23,666 bases of DNA from a virus: IMG/VR virus record IMGVR_UViG_3300027834_000132, positions 1 to 23,666 of that record; one strand, given 5' to 3'. Below the pieces are notes generated by a model that was not told the origin of the DNA, searched no databases, and saw nothing but the letters and a program-made list of their open reading frames with translations. Each line of letters begins with the position of its first letter. Positions within the stretch are counted from its first letter, which is position 1. The position numbers and the translations under genes are program-made. Shown one piece after another: positions 8,082 through 16,578 of the stretch.

Positions 8082-8470
8082 TGGGTTTCCATTCTCAATA
8101 GTTTGGTGTGTACCAGGATTGCGTTCCTGTACTCTCCTGACCATTCCCAAACCGGCGAACCGTTATCAGAAACAACATGGAAAACCATCTTGATTCCTGT
8201 TGCCTCATCTGTTTCAGTGATGAGATCCCGAGCTATCGGTCGTGTTTCGGTTCCATCAATCACTAGATCTTCTGGACGAATGATGAAATCACGCAACCTC
8301 GACTGAATGACTACTCCATCCTCATCGAGAAACTCATTGACTGCGTCAACTGGTGTTGCACTCGGGTATATTTCAGTTTGCCCAGCTCGCTTGTATGTGA
8401 CCTCATCTGATAGATGTTCATGTCGTTTTTCATGCAGGAAGGCTGCACCGATTCGCAGGATATTGCTCAT
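8078..8470 (-). CDS. Putative head-closure/neck protein
   Basis: A 130-residue protein between the capsid-proximal genes and the tail terminator candidate. The start of the chain (SNILRIGAAFLHEKRHEHLSDEVTYKRAG) and a later sheet-rich half (RDFIIRPEDLVIDG, MVFHVVSDNG) suit a small head-closure or stopper protein, which in this gene order is expected here. The assignment is by synteny. The start chosen is the ATG at 8470, with AGGTGA six bases upstream; a TTG at 8476 is weaker. It ends in an ATGA overlap with the next gene. Confidence 0.6.
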   Translation of the reverse strand: MSNILRIGAAFLHEKRHEHLSDEVTYKRAGQTEIYPSATPVDAVNEFLDEDGVVIQSRLRDFIIRPEDLVIDGTETRPIARDLITETDEATGIKMVFHVVSDNGSPVWEWSGEYRNAILVHTKLLRMETQ

Positions 8471-8472
8471 TG

Positions 8473-8775
8473 TCAATCACCTGCTTTCTTGCAGTTTAAT
8501 TGTGTCGCAATAACTTTTAATTCTGTTGTTGCCTCTTGGAGAATCTTTGCAGTTTGCAGATTCGTCTGAGATTGAATCGTTGCAGACTGAATCATCTGCT
8601 TCATGAGTTCTTCATCTCGTAAACGAACTTCGGCCCAGCGTTCATCATCTCTGTCCTGCTGATCTTCAACCCATTTCTGAGACTTCATCCAGATCACATA
8701 GACGGCGAACAGAATAACTCCCGACAAACCGAGTTGCCCTAGTATGCCAATCATTTCTATCTGTTCGCCGCCCAT
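8473..8775 (-). CDS. Small membrane-anchored coiled-coil protein
   Basis: A 100-residue protein with one hydrophobic segment near the N terminus (about residues 8-29, LGQLGLSGVILFAVYVIWM included) followed by a long, highly charged heptad-like helix (WVEDQQDRDDERW onward). It sits between the capsid decoration gene and the neck gene, where a membrane protein is not needed for virion assembly. It might act in lysis (holin-like or spanin-like) or be a membrane-bound accessory; I cannot decide. The start taken is the ATG at 8775 with GGAG five bases upstream rather than the GTG at 8781. Confidence 0.65.
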   Translation of the reverse strand: MGGEQIEMIGILGQLGLSGVILFAVYVIWMKSQKWVEDQQDRDDERWAEVRLRDEELMKQMIQSATIQSQTNLQTAKILQEATTELKVIATQLNCKKAGD

Positions 8776-8806
8776 GCTCACTCCAAATCAAAGATCCGAT
8801 ATGTGT

Positions 8807-9160
8807 TTACGCGATTGATTCAGCCGCTGGCATATTGATTGCAACCAGGACAAAATCATCATCGTCAGAGACTGCAGCTGTAACTCGTCCGAGATACTGA
8901 TCTGCACCGCTCTGATCTGCAATTTGTTTCGATGTTGTGTCGAATCCGACACCCTCGCCAAGTGTTCGAGCTGTACCAACTCCAGTTGGTTTTGCAAACT
9001 CAAAAACGCCTTGAATCGTCGCGTTTGCTACCCCACCTGATGCAACTGCAGCATCAATGATTGCTGTTCCCGTTCCGAATGCGATTACATCGCCCGCTTC
9101 ATATTGCTGAGTTGCTGTGAACCTGATTGATCGTCCCGAGTTGTGATATGTTGATTCCAT
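8807..9160 (-). CDS. DUF2190-type capsid decoration protein
   Basis: A 117-residue Ala/Gly/Thr-rich beta protein right after the major capsid gene, the place of lambda gpD-like cement proteins. The pattern of an N-terminal FTATQQYEAGDVIAFGTG strand pair, a central GVFEFAKPTG segment and a C-terminal AAVSDDDDFVLVAI end is that of the DUF2190 family, found next to capsid genes in many prophages. The ribosome binding site (AGGAG, eight bases from ATG) is strong. The role, stabilising the expanded head, is inferred. Confidence 0.8.
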   Translation of the reverse strand: MESTYHNSGRSIRFTATQQYEAGDVIAFGTGTAIIDAAVASGGVANATIQGVFEFAKPTGVGTARTLGEGVGFDTTSKQIADQSGADQYLGRVTAAVSDDDDFVLVAINMPAAESIA

Positions 9161-9201
9161 TTTTCACGCTCCTATGTTTGAGTGATATTGAAATAAACCA
9201 A

Positions 9202-9217
9202 CGGGCTTTTCAGCCCG
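9202..9217 (-). terminator. Hairpin after the capsid gene, weak terminator candidate
   Basis: On the minus strand CGGGCT and AGCCCG form a six-base stem with a GAAA loop, followed by TTGGTTTATTT. It lies between the capsid gene stop (9244) and the decoration gene. The T tract is interrupted, so partial termination or an mRNA-stabilising 3' end is as likely as a true terminator. It is the only strong hairpin inside the head-tail gene block and could set the ratio of capsid to downstream transcripts. Confidence 0.45.
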
Positions 9218-9243
9218 ATGGATTTGTGTTTGTATCGAGAGGA

Positions 9244-11310
9244 TTAGCCGCCGTCTGACTTCACAATTCCGTTTGGATCTTGGAGAGATGCACCAACATC
9301 GATGTAGCCTCTGAAACCTACGCCGAGTTGTGTTGCAGGTGGTGCAACTCGCTCAATGGTTGGCTCAACCTTGCCATTGAGAGCGAGTAGCTCAACTGCA
9401 GCAACAACTGCTGGATTTGCGAGCATAAACCAAGCAGTAGCGCTACTGCCTGAATAGAACTCATCTGACAGATGTGGAGCTGATACAACTTGGTACTTGC
9501 CCCTGTGAGGATTCATGTTTCCAGCAGCAGCCCCGCCGCCCGCATCGATCTGAGCAGATCCAGTGAGGATTTGAGCATCGATTTCATGCTCAGGGGGAAC
9601 GAGCAGGATCTCGGGTCTGATGTTGATTGGTTTCTGGTCTTTCTTCTTCGTTCCTGGCCCAGCCTTTTGTTTACGGAACTTGAGAACTGCTGCCTTCATA
9701 CCAGCTTGGCCAAACTCTGAACCTGCTCCAGTGATCAGGTTGTTATTGTCGGCGTGCATGAAGTTTCCAGCGTTTGCTGCAATGAGCCCAAACACTAAGT
9801 CATTCAAAACCTCTCGTCCAGAATGCCCCATCAGCGTTCCAGCATCTTGAAGCATTTGCAAATCATCATTGATCATCGTTTGACGATCAACAAAGATCAC
9901 TTGTGCGTAGGTATCAGCCTGGTTTGTAAATTTCTGATCTGTGAGTTTACCGCTCGGAATCTCACCACCTGCCCCAACTTTTTCAAACTGTCCAGTACCA
10001 AACAATCGAAGTCTGGATACTTGCTTGAAGTCAGTTGTTCGAGAGATTTTCGCAATTTGCAGTGCTTGAATCTCTGCGCTCTTGTATGCCATAAGAGCTT
10101 GCTTATTCATCACATTCTCAAGAATATTTGAGAGTGAGTTTGTGCTGAATGCACCTCGAATCCAGGCTTCACCGTCACCCCAGATACGCCCATGATCTTG
10201 CCCGTTCATATGACAGGAGAGCATTGCAAGCTCTTGAAGTCCTACGCCCTTGAAGGCATCTGCTGCCTCAAGTGTTTTCTCTCCGTAGAACTTCATTCGT
10301 TTCTCTTCAGAAACTCCCAGTGTGTTCATCACTGCAGCTTCAAGGGTCAACTCATTTAGATTCTTGGGTTTGTCGTCGCCTGCTCTTGCAACTCCGTTCA
10401 CTGTTGGCCTACTTGCTTTGAGAATTTCAAGCTCTGCTTTTGTTGGAGTCCAACCTTGCTCGATAGCTTGTGCTTGAATAGCTTGATTGTCTGCACATAT
10501 CGCTTGAATCTCTGCAATCCGGGTACTCTCAGCTGCATGTCGAGTTCTGATATCAACAATAGATTGATCAACATCAGCACCAGTTGCAGGAACACTTGGA
10601 ACCCCGCCTCCTGGGTTTGGTGGTGATGTTTCGCTTTTCCAAGCTGCTTTGAGTGTTTTGAGTTGATTCTTGCTGAGCGTTTCTGGATCGAAATCCTGCG
10701 CCTTGAGCCATGTTTCAAAGTCCATATCTTTGCCTTCCTGCAGCGCCGCCGCAATTTTAGTTTTGGTGTTTGCATCCGCTCCAAGCGATACAACAGACAC
10801 CTCTTTCAATGTTGATTTTTCAATGACATATAACGGCCCGCGAAACTCACGACCGTTTACTTTTACTGATGCACCCGCTCGGATGAGCTGAACATCAGAT
10901 CTCCGAAATGGAGTTCCAATGGATGCTTGCCAGGGAAAGCCATTTTTCCCTGATGTAACTATCCGCTGAGAGTCTTCACTCTCTGCACTGATCACGCCTT
11001 CTACGAATACATCACTCGTAGTTTTTTCAATATTGGTAGTGTGTCCAACTTCCCGCCCTTTATCGTGATCGCGTAGAAGTGGAATCTTTTTCCTGCTGAT
11101 GTTGAGCCCTGCAATATTTACAATCACAGGAAGTTCAAACAGTGGGCTCATCATTGGCCCGCCTGTATATGCAATTTGCGATACTTTAGGAAGATCTCCA
11201 CTTGATGAATCAGCAAACTGGATCTCTAGCTCTCGCCCTGAATCGCTCAGCTGCAAAACTTCCTCGTTAGAACCAAAAGTGAGCATTTCAAACGGTTCAC
11301 TCGTCTTCAT
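9244..11310 (-). CDS. Prohead protease (S78)-major capsid protein fusion
   Basis: A 688-residue protein with two parts. Residues about 55-190 are an HK97-type S78 prohead protease: LLRDHDKGREVGHT holds the catalytic His candidate, and KEVSVVSLGADA holds the nucleophile Ser candidate. A Pro/Gly-rich linker and a coiled-coil-like region (about 225-300) follow, like a scaffolding/delta domain, and then a capsid domain of about 380 residues (FVDRQTMINDDLQML, and AWFMLANPAVVAAVELLALNG near the end). Such fusions occur in many prophages; self-cleavage would release the capsid subunit. It overlaps the portal 3' end by 14 bases. ATG at 11310 is six bases from GAGAGG; ATG at 11313 is possible. Confidence 0.9.
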   Translation of the reverse strand: MKTSEPFEMLTFGSNEEVLQLSDSGRELEIQFADSSSGDLPKVSQIAYTGGPMMSPLFELPVIVNIAGLNISRKKIPLLRDHDKGREVGHTTNIEKTTSDVFVEGVISAESEDSQRIVTSGKNGFPWQASIGTPFRRSDVQLIRAGASVKVNGREFRGPLYVIEKSTLKEVSVVSLGADANTKTKIAAALQEGKDMDFETWLKAQDFDPETLSKNQLKTLKAAWKSETSPPNPGGGVPSVPATGADVDQSIVDIRTRHAAESTRIAEIQAICADNQAIQAQAIEQGWTPTKAELEILKASRPTVNGVARAGDDKPKNLNELTLEAAVMNTLGVSEEKRMKFYGEKTLEAADAFKGVGLQELAMLSCHMNGQDHGRIWGDGEAWIRGAFSTNSLSNILENVMNKQALMAYKSAEIQALQIAKISRTTDFKQVSRLRLFGTGQFEKVGAGGEIPSGKLTDQKFTNQADTYAQVIFVDRQTMINDDLQMLQDAGTLMGHSGREVLNDLVFGLIAANAGNFMHADNNNLITGAGSEFGQAGMKAAVLKFRKQKAGPGTKKKDQKPINIRPEILLVPPEHEIDAQILTGSAQIDAGGGAAAGNMNPHRGKYQVVSAPHLSDEFYSGSSATAWFMLANPAVVAAVELLALNGKVEPTIERVAPPATQLGVGFRGYIDVGASLQDPNGIVKSDGG

Positions 11311-12817
11311 CATCGTCCTCTCGGTTATCTGAATTTGAATTCCCGCTTGATAGTGCAGGTGTTTTTTCAGGTGTAGTCAGCCCGAGTTCTTTTCTGTACT
11401 CTTCAACTTCGAGCTGCCCATCTAGAACATCTTGCCAATCATGGCCGAGATTCGCGCACTCAATGATTTCGTTAGAAACACCTGTTTCTAGGCGATGCCG
11501 TAAACCTGCTCCCTCTTTCGCTGGGTCTGCATGAATCTGAGCTGGCCACATCCAAGCAAACTTGAGCTTTGGTTCTCTACGGCGAAGCGATTCAGGCAAC
11601 AACCCATCTACAAGCTGAGCCTGTGAAAGCCAAGCTCTAAAAATCCGGTCGATTTCAGTTACTCTGAACTCTCTCCGATCAACCGTGATCTTTTTGAAGT
11701 AGATCATTCTATCGAGTTTTCCGCTTGCAAAGTTGTGCTTTGAGCTATCGCAAAGAACTACATTGATTGGCATTGATAAACAACGGCCAATATCGTTTGC
11801 AATCTGTCGCCTGAAGTCTGCAAATGTCGTTGTTGGGTGTTCAGGTTTGGTCTGAAAGAGCTTGTATCCATCGGGCATAACTGTTGCCATACCTGGAGTC
11901 ATGGGAACCTCATCCATTGGCTCAGGAGCTGAATACGATTCATCTTCAGGGTCTGGGGGGTTGTCTGTTTGGATCGATGTAGCAAGGTTTGCTGCGTTCT
12001 CAGCTGCTGTGAGTGTTGCGCTCTCGTAACGCCGTAGCTGTGCAAACTGATTCAGCGCTGGAGTGATATCAGGGACACCGCGAACCTGGCCGACTCTTCG
12101 AGCTGTGAAAAAATGAATGATGTAATCTGCATCAATCCAATCATGATCATTTTCGTCGTTAACTTGTGCTATTGATCGATCATCTGGGTGATGCTTGAGA
12201 ACTCGGTACTTTGTAGGGTTGCCATTCTTATCAAACTTAATGCCGTCAACTTCACGGATATCAATATCAGATGAATACGGGTTTGCAACTCGCTCAGCTT
12301 CGATGAGCTTGATATTCATTTGTACCGGATGATCTACTTTCTCATCAGTTACAATCGTCGAGAAAACTTCTCCATCTGTGACCTTGCTTGAGACTGCAAG
12401 TAGTAGCGTTCCCCAAAGATCAACAGTATCAACCCATTCATTCCAGATCTGTTCGAGCTTCTGAGCATCTTGACGCGATACGCCTTGATTCTTTGTTGAA
12501 GGAACCTGCAATCTAGGCCCATCACCTATGAGATCTTCTGCATAAGTATCAACGATCCCGCGAGCTAATGAACTGTTTGCAGTCTCATATCGCGCTCGAT
12601 TTCGTAGTGATTCACGAACACCTGGAGAGTTTGCTTGCCGTGCTGAGATAGAACCAGCTGCGCTCCAGTGAGTCTCGTTGATCCCGCCTGTCTCAGATGA
12701 TTCATATGAAAACGCCTGGAGCATTCGCATTGTTGAGAGAGCAGTTCGCAACTTTGTGCGAACTCGCTTAGGACTCACTGTTGATCCTGCACTCGATATC
12801 AGACTCAATAGCTTCAT
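11297..12817 (-). CDS. Portal protein (lambda gpB family)
   Basis: A 506-residue protein forming the dodecameric DNA gate at the capsid vertex. It matches the lambda-type portal family (Phage_portal_2): an N-terminal RNRARYETANSSLARGIVDTY segment, a central DWIDADYIIHFF strand followed by RRVGQVRGVPDITPAL, the clip/stem segment RQIANDIGRCLSMPINVVL, and the C-terminal WMWPAQIHADPAKEGAGLRHRLETG signature with GHDWQDVL. The tail end is acidic (DDDEDE). The start overlaps the stop of the gpW-like gene as ATGA. Gene order terminase, gpW, portal, protease/capsid is that of lambda. Confidence 0.95.
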   Translation of the reverse strand: MKLLSLISSAGSTVSPKRVRTKLRTALSTMRMLQAFSYESSETGGINETHWSAAGSISARQANSPGVRESLRNRARYETANSSLARGIVDTYAEDLIGDGPRLQVPSTKNQGVSRQDAQKLEQIWNEWVDTVDLWGTLLLAVSSKVTDGEVFSTIVTDEKVDHPVQMNIKLIEAERVANPYSSDIDIREVDGIKFDKNGNPTKYRVLKHHPDDRSIAQVNDENDHDWIDADYIIHFFTARRVGQVRGVPDITPALNQFAQLRRYESATLTAAENAANLATSIQTDNPPDPEDESYSAPEPMDEVPMTPGMATVMPDGYKLFQTKPEHPTTTFADFRRQIANDIGRCLSMPINVVLCDSSKHNFASGKLDRMIYFKKITVDRREFRVTEIDRIFRAWLSQAQLVDGLLPESLRRREPKLKFAWMWPAQIHADPAKEGAGLRHRLETGVSNEIIECANLGHDWQDVLDGQLEVEEYRKELGLTTPEKTPALSSGNSNSDNREDDDEDE

Positions 12818-13014
12818 TGGAGCCCACCTGGACGGCCTGGCTTTTGCTTGAATCTATACATTCCAGCAAGGGGGCTTTTGCGTGATGTTTTTCTGGTGTG
12901 CTTATCAGCTTCGATCAACTCTCCAACGCTTCGTTGCTGGATCTCGATTGAGCCGTCCCTTGCCTTGAGTGGCTCAGCAGCTGCTTGCTCGATTTTGTCT
13001 GATAGATTGGCCAT
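12814..13014 (-). CDS. gpW-like head-tail connector protein
   Basis: A 66-residue basic protein directly upstream of the portal gene, as W is in lambda. It has an N-terminal helix (LSDKIEQAAAEPLKARDG), a short strand region (SIEIQQRSVGELIEADK) and a basic, Gly/Pro-rich C terminus, the helix-hairpin-helix plan of gpW-type connectors in many prophages. The start is taken at the ATG at 13014; TTG at 13020 is possible, and neither has a strong ribosome binding site. Its stop overlaps the portal start (ATGA). The assignment rests on size, plan and synteny. Confidence 0.6.
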   Translation of the reverse strand: MANLSDKIEQAAAEPLKARDGSIEIQQRSVGELIEADKHTRKTSRKSPLAGMYRFKQKPGRPGGLQ

Positions 13015-13020
13015 GCCCAA

Positions 13021-13091
13021 CTGATATCAGATTCAGAGCTTGGTTTTTTATGTTGATTATGTCGCACATAAAGATTCGTACAGATCTGTAC
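13021..13091 (-). promoter_or_regulatory. Palindrome-rich control region before the head genes
   Basis: Three perfect or near-perfect dyads lie in 71 bases between the zinc-ribbon gene and the gpW-like gene: GTACAGATCTGTAC (13078-13091, perfect), TTATGTCGCACATAA (13057-13071, six-base arms) and CTGATATCAG (13021-13030, perfect). A CATAAT within the second dyad on the minus strand could be a -10 element, but no good -35 is visible. The TTATGT/ACATAA half sites resemble the operator-like dyad at 22940-22957. I infer a promoter/operator for the head and tail genes. Confidence 0.5.
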
Positions 13092-13093
13092 TT

Positions 13094-13276
13094 TTATTGC
13101 TTTTTAACCTTCGGATTGCGCTCATAGCTTGTGAATCTTCGTTTGCAATGAACACACTCTCTCACCCGTCGAACGCCTCTAAAAGCTGGCCTGGTATATT
13201 TAACAGGTGTGAAAGCACTGTTGCAGTTTGGGCATCTGAGCCCCATATCTTCCGATTCTTTAGCATCCTTGCTCAT
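13094..13276 (-). CDS. Small NrdR-like zinc-ribbon protein
   Basis: A 60-residue basic protein with four cysteines as two CxxC knuckles: C15/C18 (RCPNCN) and C41/C44 (ECVHCKRRFTSYE). The second knuckle and the following RRFT-YE segment resemble the zinc ribbon of NrdR repressors and of small phage zinc-finger proteins of Ogr type, but no ATP-cone domain follows. A nucleic-acid-binding regulatory role, perhaps for the adjacent palindromic control region, is a reasonable guess. AGGAG lies five bases before the start, and the gene begins eight bases after the terminase stop. Confidence 0.7.
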   Translation of the reverse strand: MSKDAKESEDMGLRCPNCNSAFTPVKYTRPAFRGVRRVRECVHCKRRFTSYERNPKVKKQ

Positions 13277-13284
13277 ATCGACTC

Positions 13285-15360
13285 CTAGTTTCTATTGATC
13301 TGGCTAAGTTTCACACGCTTTTTCACGGTCTTTTTCACTTGCAACTGCTCTTTGATTGCTGCTCCCTTGATGGATGCCGCAACTGCACAACCAACACCAC
13401 AATCAAAAAGATGATTGTCCATCCCAATTTTCTTGAGCTTCCATTCGTCACACTTGCGCCCTCGGCCCTCGGTTTCGATTCTCTTCTCTGATGTGAGCTG
13501 CTCTGAGAGCATTCTGTGAACATCGGGTTTCTTTCCGTAGAGTGTCAGCGCCCCAGGATCTCCCATCGATGTAGCGAGCCGAGCAGTGAAAAACGATTTC
13601 CAAAAGTTCGTATCCCAAGTGCAAATTCGAGCCCGCCCGCTTTTAGCTGGAGGAACAAACCAGTTGAGCCCTACTTTGTCGCCTCGCTTCTTTGTTCGTT
13701 CTGAAACTGGGTTTGTACTTGCACCGTAGAACTTGCCGTTTGAAGGCATCAGCTGAGAAGTGAAATCGCTCGTTTTAATCACCTTATGAATCAGATCTGT
13801 ACTCTTATGCCAGTTCTGATCGATCATGCAAAGATCCATCTTCATGATCGTTCCATCTTCACGAATCCAATCTTTCCCGCAAAGATCATCTGTAAGCTCA
13901 ACGAGTCCTGCATAGAGCTGAGCTTCTAGCCCTACACCTGGTTTCCATCGTCCAAGTGTCCGCTTTGCGTTCTTGAGTGTGTAGTAGCTTCGGCGCTGAT
14001 CTGGAAATACTCCGTAATCCACAACTGAACCACCAAATTTCATATCCCACGCAACTACCGTGTAGTAGAGTAGTTTTCCTTGAACATCGATAAATGAAGT
14101 GACAAGCTCAGCATCAGTTGGAATCACTCGTTGCTTTATTCCGTTTACTCTAACTGCAACATCAACCGCCTTGAGATCTAGATCATCTCCGGTTGTGTCG
14201 TCGAGTGGTTCATTTTGATATTCAGCCCAAAAAGTATGTTCATTGTTGAGCAGAATATTCATCGCATGTTGAATCGCTGAGATCTCGCCTTCATCGCGTT
14301 TGTATTGCTCAGTCCAAGTTGGCTCTGCTCCCTTGTCCATTTCCTCCCGATTTTCAATATAGAAATCAGTTGAAAGGCTTGTATCTTCTCTCTCTCGTAG
14401 AGAGCGTTTCATCAGTTCGTCATACTCACCCCAAAGCTCATCGTTCTCAGGTAGAGCTGTCATCATCTTGGTTCTGATTCCTCTCCATTGTGGACTGAGT
14501 TCTCTATCGAGCAGCTCGTCTGCTAGATCTCCCTTGCGAATGACTGTACAAGGGAAGATCATTGTTGTTGATTTGCTTTCACCTGAACCTGATAGCCCGC
14601 CGACTGCATTATCGATCAATCGTCTACGAGTTGCGCATTGAGTTTCTGAGTATGCGCTTTCATCTGTTTGAATATCATCCAAGATTGCAAGTGTTGGCCT
14701 GATCGAGTCGCCGTTTGGAAGCACAACTCTTCGGCCTCGGATATGACCCTCGATGCCAGATGTTTGAATTACAACTCCCGATGCTTTCGAGCCTGGAATC
14801 ATTGGGAATCTGATTTCATCAGCTGCCCAGCCGATGTGAGTTCTCTTTCCATGATGCAGCTGGCCCTTTGCGCGTCGAGCTTCGCCCTGGAGAGCTTGGA
14901 ACGGGTAGCAGATCTCAGGATAAATATCTCCGAGATCCTCGTTCATGCTCAACTCAACCTGGATGTTTTCGATGATGCTTGTTGAATCGTCTTTCGTCGC
15001 CCCAATGAGCATCAAATATCGATGATACAAAGCAGCCCCGGCCCAGATACCAGCACATTCAACGATTGAAGTTTTTCCTCGGCCTCTGGGCATTGCCAAT
15101 GCAAACCGACCGCCGTTCTGAATAGTGTTTTGCATCGTATTCAAAACGGTTAGATGATCAGGCGACCATTCAAGAGTAAATCTGTTTGGAAAAAGAATTT
15201 CACAAAACGCCTGGAGATATTTATCACATTCTCTTCGGAGCTTCGGAGATCGAACGGGTGGGATCGATCCGATATCTCGACCGAGCCTGGATGCATCCCG
15301 TCTACGAGCTGCAGCTTCGGTTTTGATTTTCTCGTAATCAACCCGCCTAGTTTTCGCCAC
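13285..15360 (-). CDS. Terminase large subunit (gpA-like)
   Basis: A 691-residue DNA-packaging motor ATPase and nuclease. The ATPase part has a Walker A-like MPRGRGKTS (residues 90-98) and a Walker B LAILDDIQ (224-231). The C-terminal nuclease part has acidic positions in SFIDVQGK and CMIDQNWH, and DNHLFDCGVGC near the end, the counterpart of the NHALD motif of lambda gpA-type terminases. The C terminus is very basic. The start is a GTG at 15360 with AAGGA nine bases upstream, overlapping the small-subunit gene by 14 bases. It acts with the portal at the procapsid. Confidence 0.93.
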   Translation of the reverse strand: MAKTRRVDYEKIKTEAAARRRDASRLGRDIGSIPPVRSPKLRRECDKYLQAFCEILFPNRFTLEWSPDHLTVLNTMQNTIQNGGRFALAMPRGRGKTSIVECAGIWAGAALYHRYLMLIGATKDDSTSIIENIQVELSMNEDLGDIYPEICYPFQALQGEARRAKGQLHHGKRTHIGWAADEIRFPMIPGSKASGVVIQTSGIEGHIRGRRVVLPNGDSIRPTLAILDDIQTDESAYSETQCATRRRLIDNAVGGLSGSGESKSTTMIFPCTVIRKGDLADELLDRELSPQWRGIRTKMMTALPENDELWGEYDELMKRSLREREDTSLSTDFYIENREEMDKGAEPTWTEQYKRDEGEISAIQHAMNILLNNEHTFWAEYQNEPLDDTTGDDLDLKAVDVAVRVNGIKQRVIPTDAELVTSFIDVQGKLLYYTVVAWDMKFGGSVVDYGVFPDQRRSYYTLKNAKRTLGRWKPGVGLEAQLYAGLVELTDDLCGKDWIREDGTIMKMDLCMIDQNWHKSTDLIHKVIKTSDFTSQLMPSNGKFYGASTNPVSERTKKRGDKVGLNWFVPPAKSGRARICTWDTNFWKSFFTARLATSMGDPGALTLYGKKPDVHRMLSEQLTSEKRIETEGRGRKCDEWKLKKIGMDNHLFDCGVGCAVAASIKGAAIKEQLQVKKTVKKRVKLSQINRN

Positions 15361-15859
15361 TCTTTGCCGTCCTTAGCTGATCAGCTGCAATCCTTGCAAG
15401 CTCGTCTATTGGGTAATCGTCATCAAGCTCAGAAAACAATGGTTGCAGATGATCACGAACCCTTGTGAGCTGCTCAGACTTGTTTTCTCCTAAATCATCG
15501 TCTGGATCACCTGTTGAGCCTGCCTGGACTTCGTGGAGCTTTAAGAGCTTGTTCAGTTCGATCTGAGCCCTGATCGCTGTTTGTGGATCTGCTCCATCTC
15601 CCCAGGACGAATCGTTTTCTTCTGGTAAGCTCAACTCAATGATTCTGTTGAGTCGCTTGATTGCCAGCCCAAGCTGCTCATCACGGTTGTATTCAGCTGT
15701 CAACTGAATGCGTTTTCGAGCCTCTGCTAGAACGATTCCGACATCATCCAGGGCAATCTTGCAACTCAAAATTTTCTTGGTGGTTTCTTCGTCGCTCAGA
15801 CCTCTGATCAAAGCCATGACTGCAGCCATGATTGCAGGTTCTTTTGGGGTTTTGGCCAT
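15347..15859 (-). CDS. Terminase small subunit
   Basis: A 170-residue mostly helical protein overlapping the start of the large terminase gene, the usual place of the DNA-recognition subunit. The N-terminal helical part (residues 1-65, with an alternating basic pattern up to EARKRIQLTAEYNRDEQLG) could be the DNA-binding region, followed by an oligomerisation region with INL-type helix (AIRAQIELNKLLKLHE) and an acidic C terminus that would contact the large subunit. No single diagnostic motif is visible; the call rests on synteny and plan. Start and preceding stop overlap as TAATG. Confidence 0.72.
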   Translation of the reverse strand: MAKTPKEPAIMAAVMALIRGLSDEETTKKILSCKIALDDVGIVLAEARKRIQLTAEYNRDEQLGLAIKRLNRIIELSLPEENDSSWGDGADPQTAIRAQIELNKLLKLHEVQAGSTGDPDDDLGENKSEQLTRVRDHLQPLFSELDDDYPIDELARIAADQLRTAKSGEN

Positions 15860-16275
15860 TATGATTCAGACTTGAAATCAGGGTGTTGGTGATCCATATG
15901 TCTAGCTAAATTTTGAAATGTTCTGTTGCAACAAGGGCAAACGCCTGCAGCTACTCGATTTTTCAATCTGGTTTTCGCTGCTTTTTGGGCTCTTGCTTTA
16001 TTCTTATATGAGTCTCGCTCATCTCGAAGTCGAGCTTCATATTGATCATTGGAAGCTCGTTCTCTTGCTCGTGATTCCCTCTCTGCTTTCAGTTCCTCTT
16101 TTAGTTTTTCAGCTTTGGTTTTTTTGTAAACCCATTGATGCCCCATTGGGCAATATATAGATCTCCCGTTTTCGTTTGCTTGTCGATCGAGAGAGCTAGG
16201 GATTGCGTGACGAACCCCGCACCAGCATGTATGTACTACGAGTCGTTGTGTGTGAGTGTCTGATATCGTTGGCAA
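15859..16275 (-). CDS. Phage zinc-finger protein with two metal sites
   Basis: A 138-residue protein with three parts: an N-terminal zinc-ribbon-like site (CWC at 17-19, YCPMGH at 41-46), a long highly charged coiled-coil-like helix (about 52-108), and a C-terminal C2H2-type finger (C113, C116, H126, H131). This plan is seen in small proteins of many phages next to terminase genes; a DNA- or RNA-binding role is inferred. The start chosen is a TTG at 16275, seven bases after AGGAG. The longer frame starting at TTG 16305 lacks such a site. Confidence 0.72.
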   Translation of the reverse strand: MPTISDTHTQRLVVHTCWCGVRHAIPSSLDRQANENGRSIYCPMGHQWVYKKTKAEKLKEELKAERESRARERASNDQYEARLRDERDSYKNKARAQKAAKTRLKNRVAAGVCPCCNRTFQNLARHMDHQHPDFKSES

Positions 16276-16368
16276 TTCAATTCTCCTATTTTGCTGCGCA
16301 AACAAACTCTACTTCTTAAAGCTGCTGTTCCCTTGTGTATAACCTCCGAGAGATCCCCAGGGAGGACC

Positions 16369-16578
16369 CTAGCTATTCTCGTCCATCGTCTTGATATCTA
16401 TGCTGATCTCTCTCACTTGATCATCCAGCTGCTTCTCAAGCTCCATCACTCGCCTTGCGAGTTGCTCTAAATCCTTAATGCGGGTACACAAAATTGACAC
16501 TGATTCACTCAATATCGATATGCTGAGATTTGTATCTCTGATAGCTGCCTCAACTCGTTTGTATTTGTCTTCACTCAT
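16369..16578 (-). CDS. Small coiled-coil protein
   Basis: A 69-residue protein that is almost entirely heptad-like helix (around SISILSESVSIL, LEQLARRVMELEKQLDD). It begins at an ATG overlapping the stop of the previous small gene (ATGAGTGA) and ends before a 93-base gap. I do not recognise it. It could be an oligomerising partner of the adjacent small membrane protein, or a regulator. Confidence 0.6.
   Translation of the reverse strand: MSEDKYKRVEAAIRDTNLSISILSESVSILCTRIKDLEQLARRVMELEKQLDDQVREISIDIKTMDENS

Noticed and set aside
9202-9217. End of the late operon at the capsid-gene hairpin
   Set aside because: The T tract is poor and essential head and tail genes follow without a visible promoter, so full termination here is unlikely; kept only as a weak terminator candidate.
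13040-13288. 82-residue plus-strand frame over the palindromic control region
   Set aside because: It is opposite the zinc-ribbon gene, and its hydrophobic start is explained by the AT-rich regulatory sequence.
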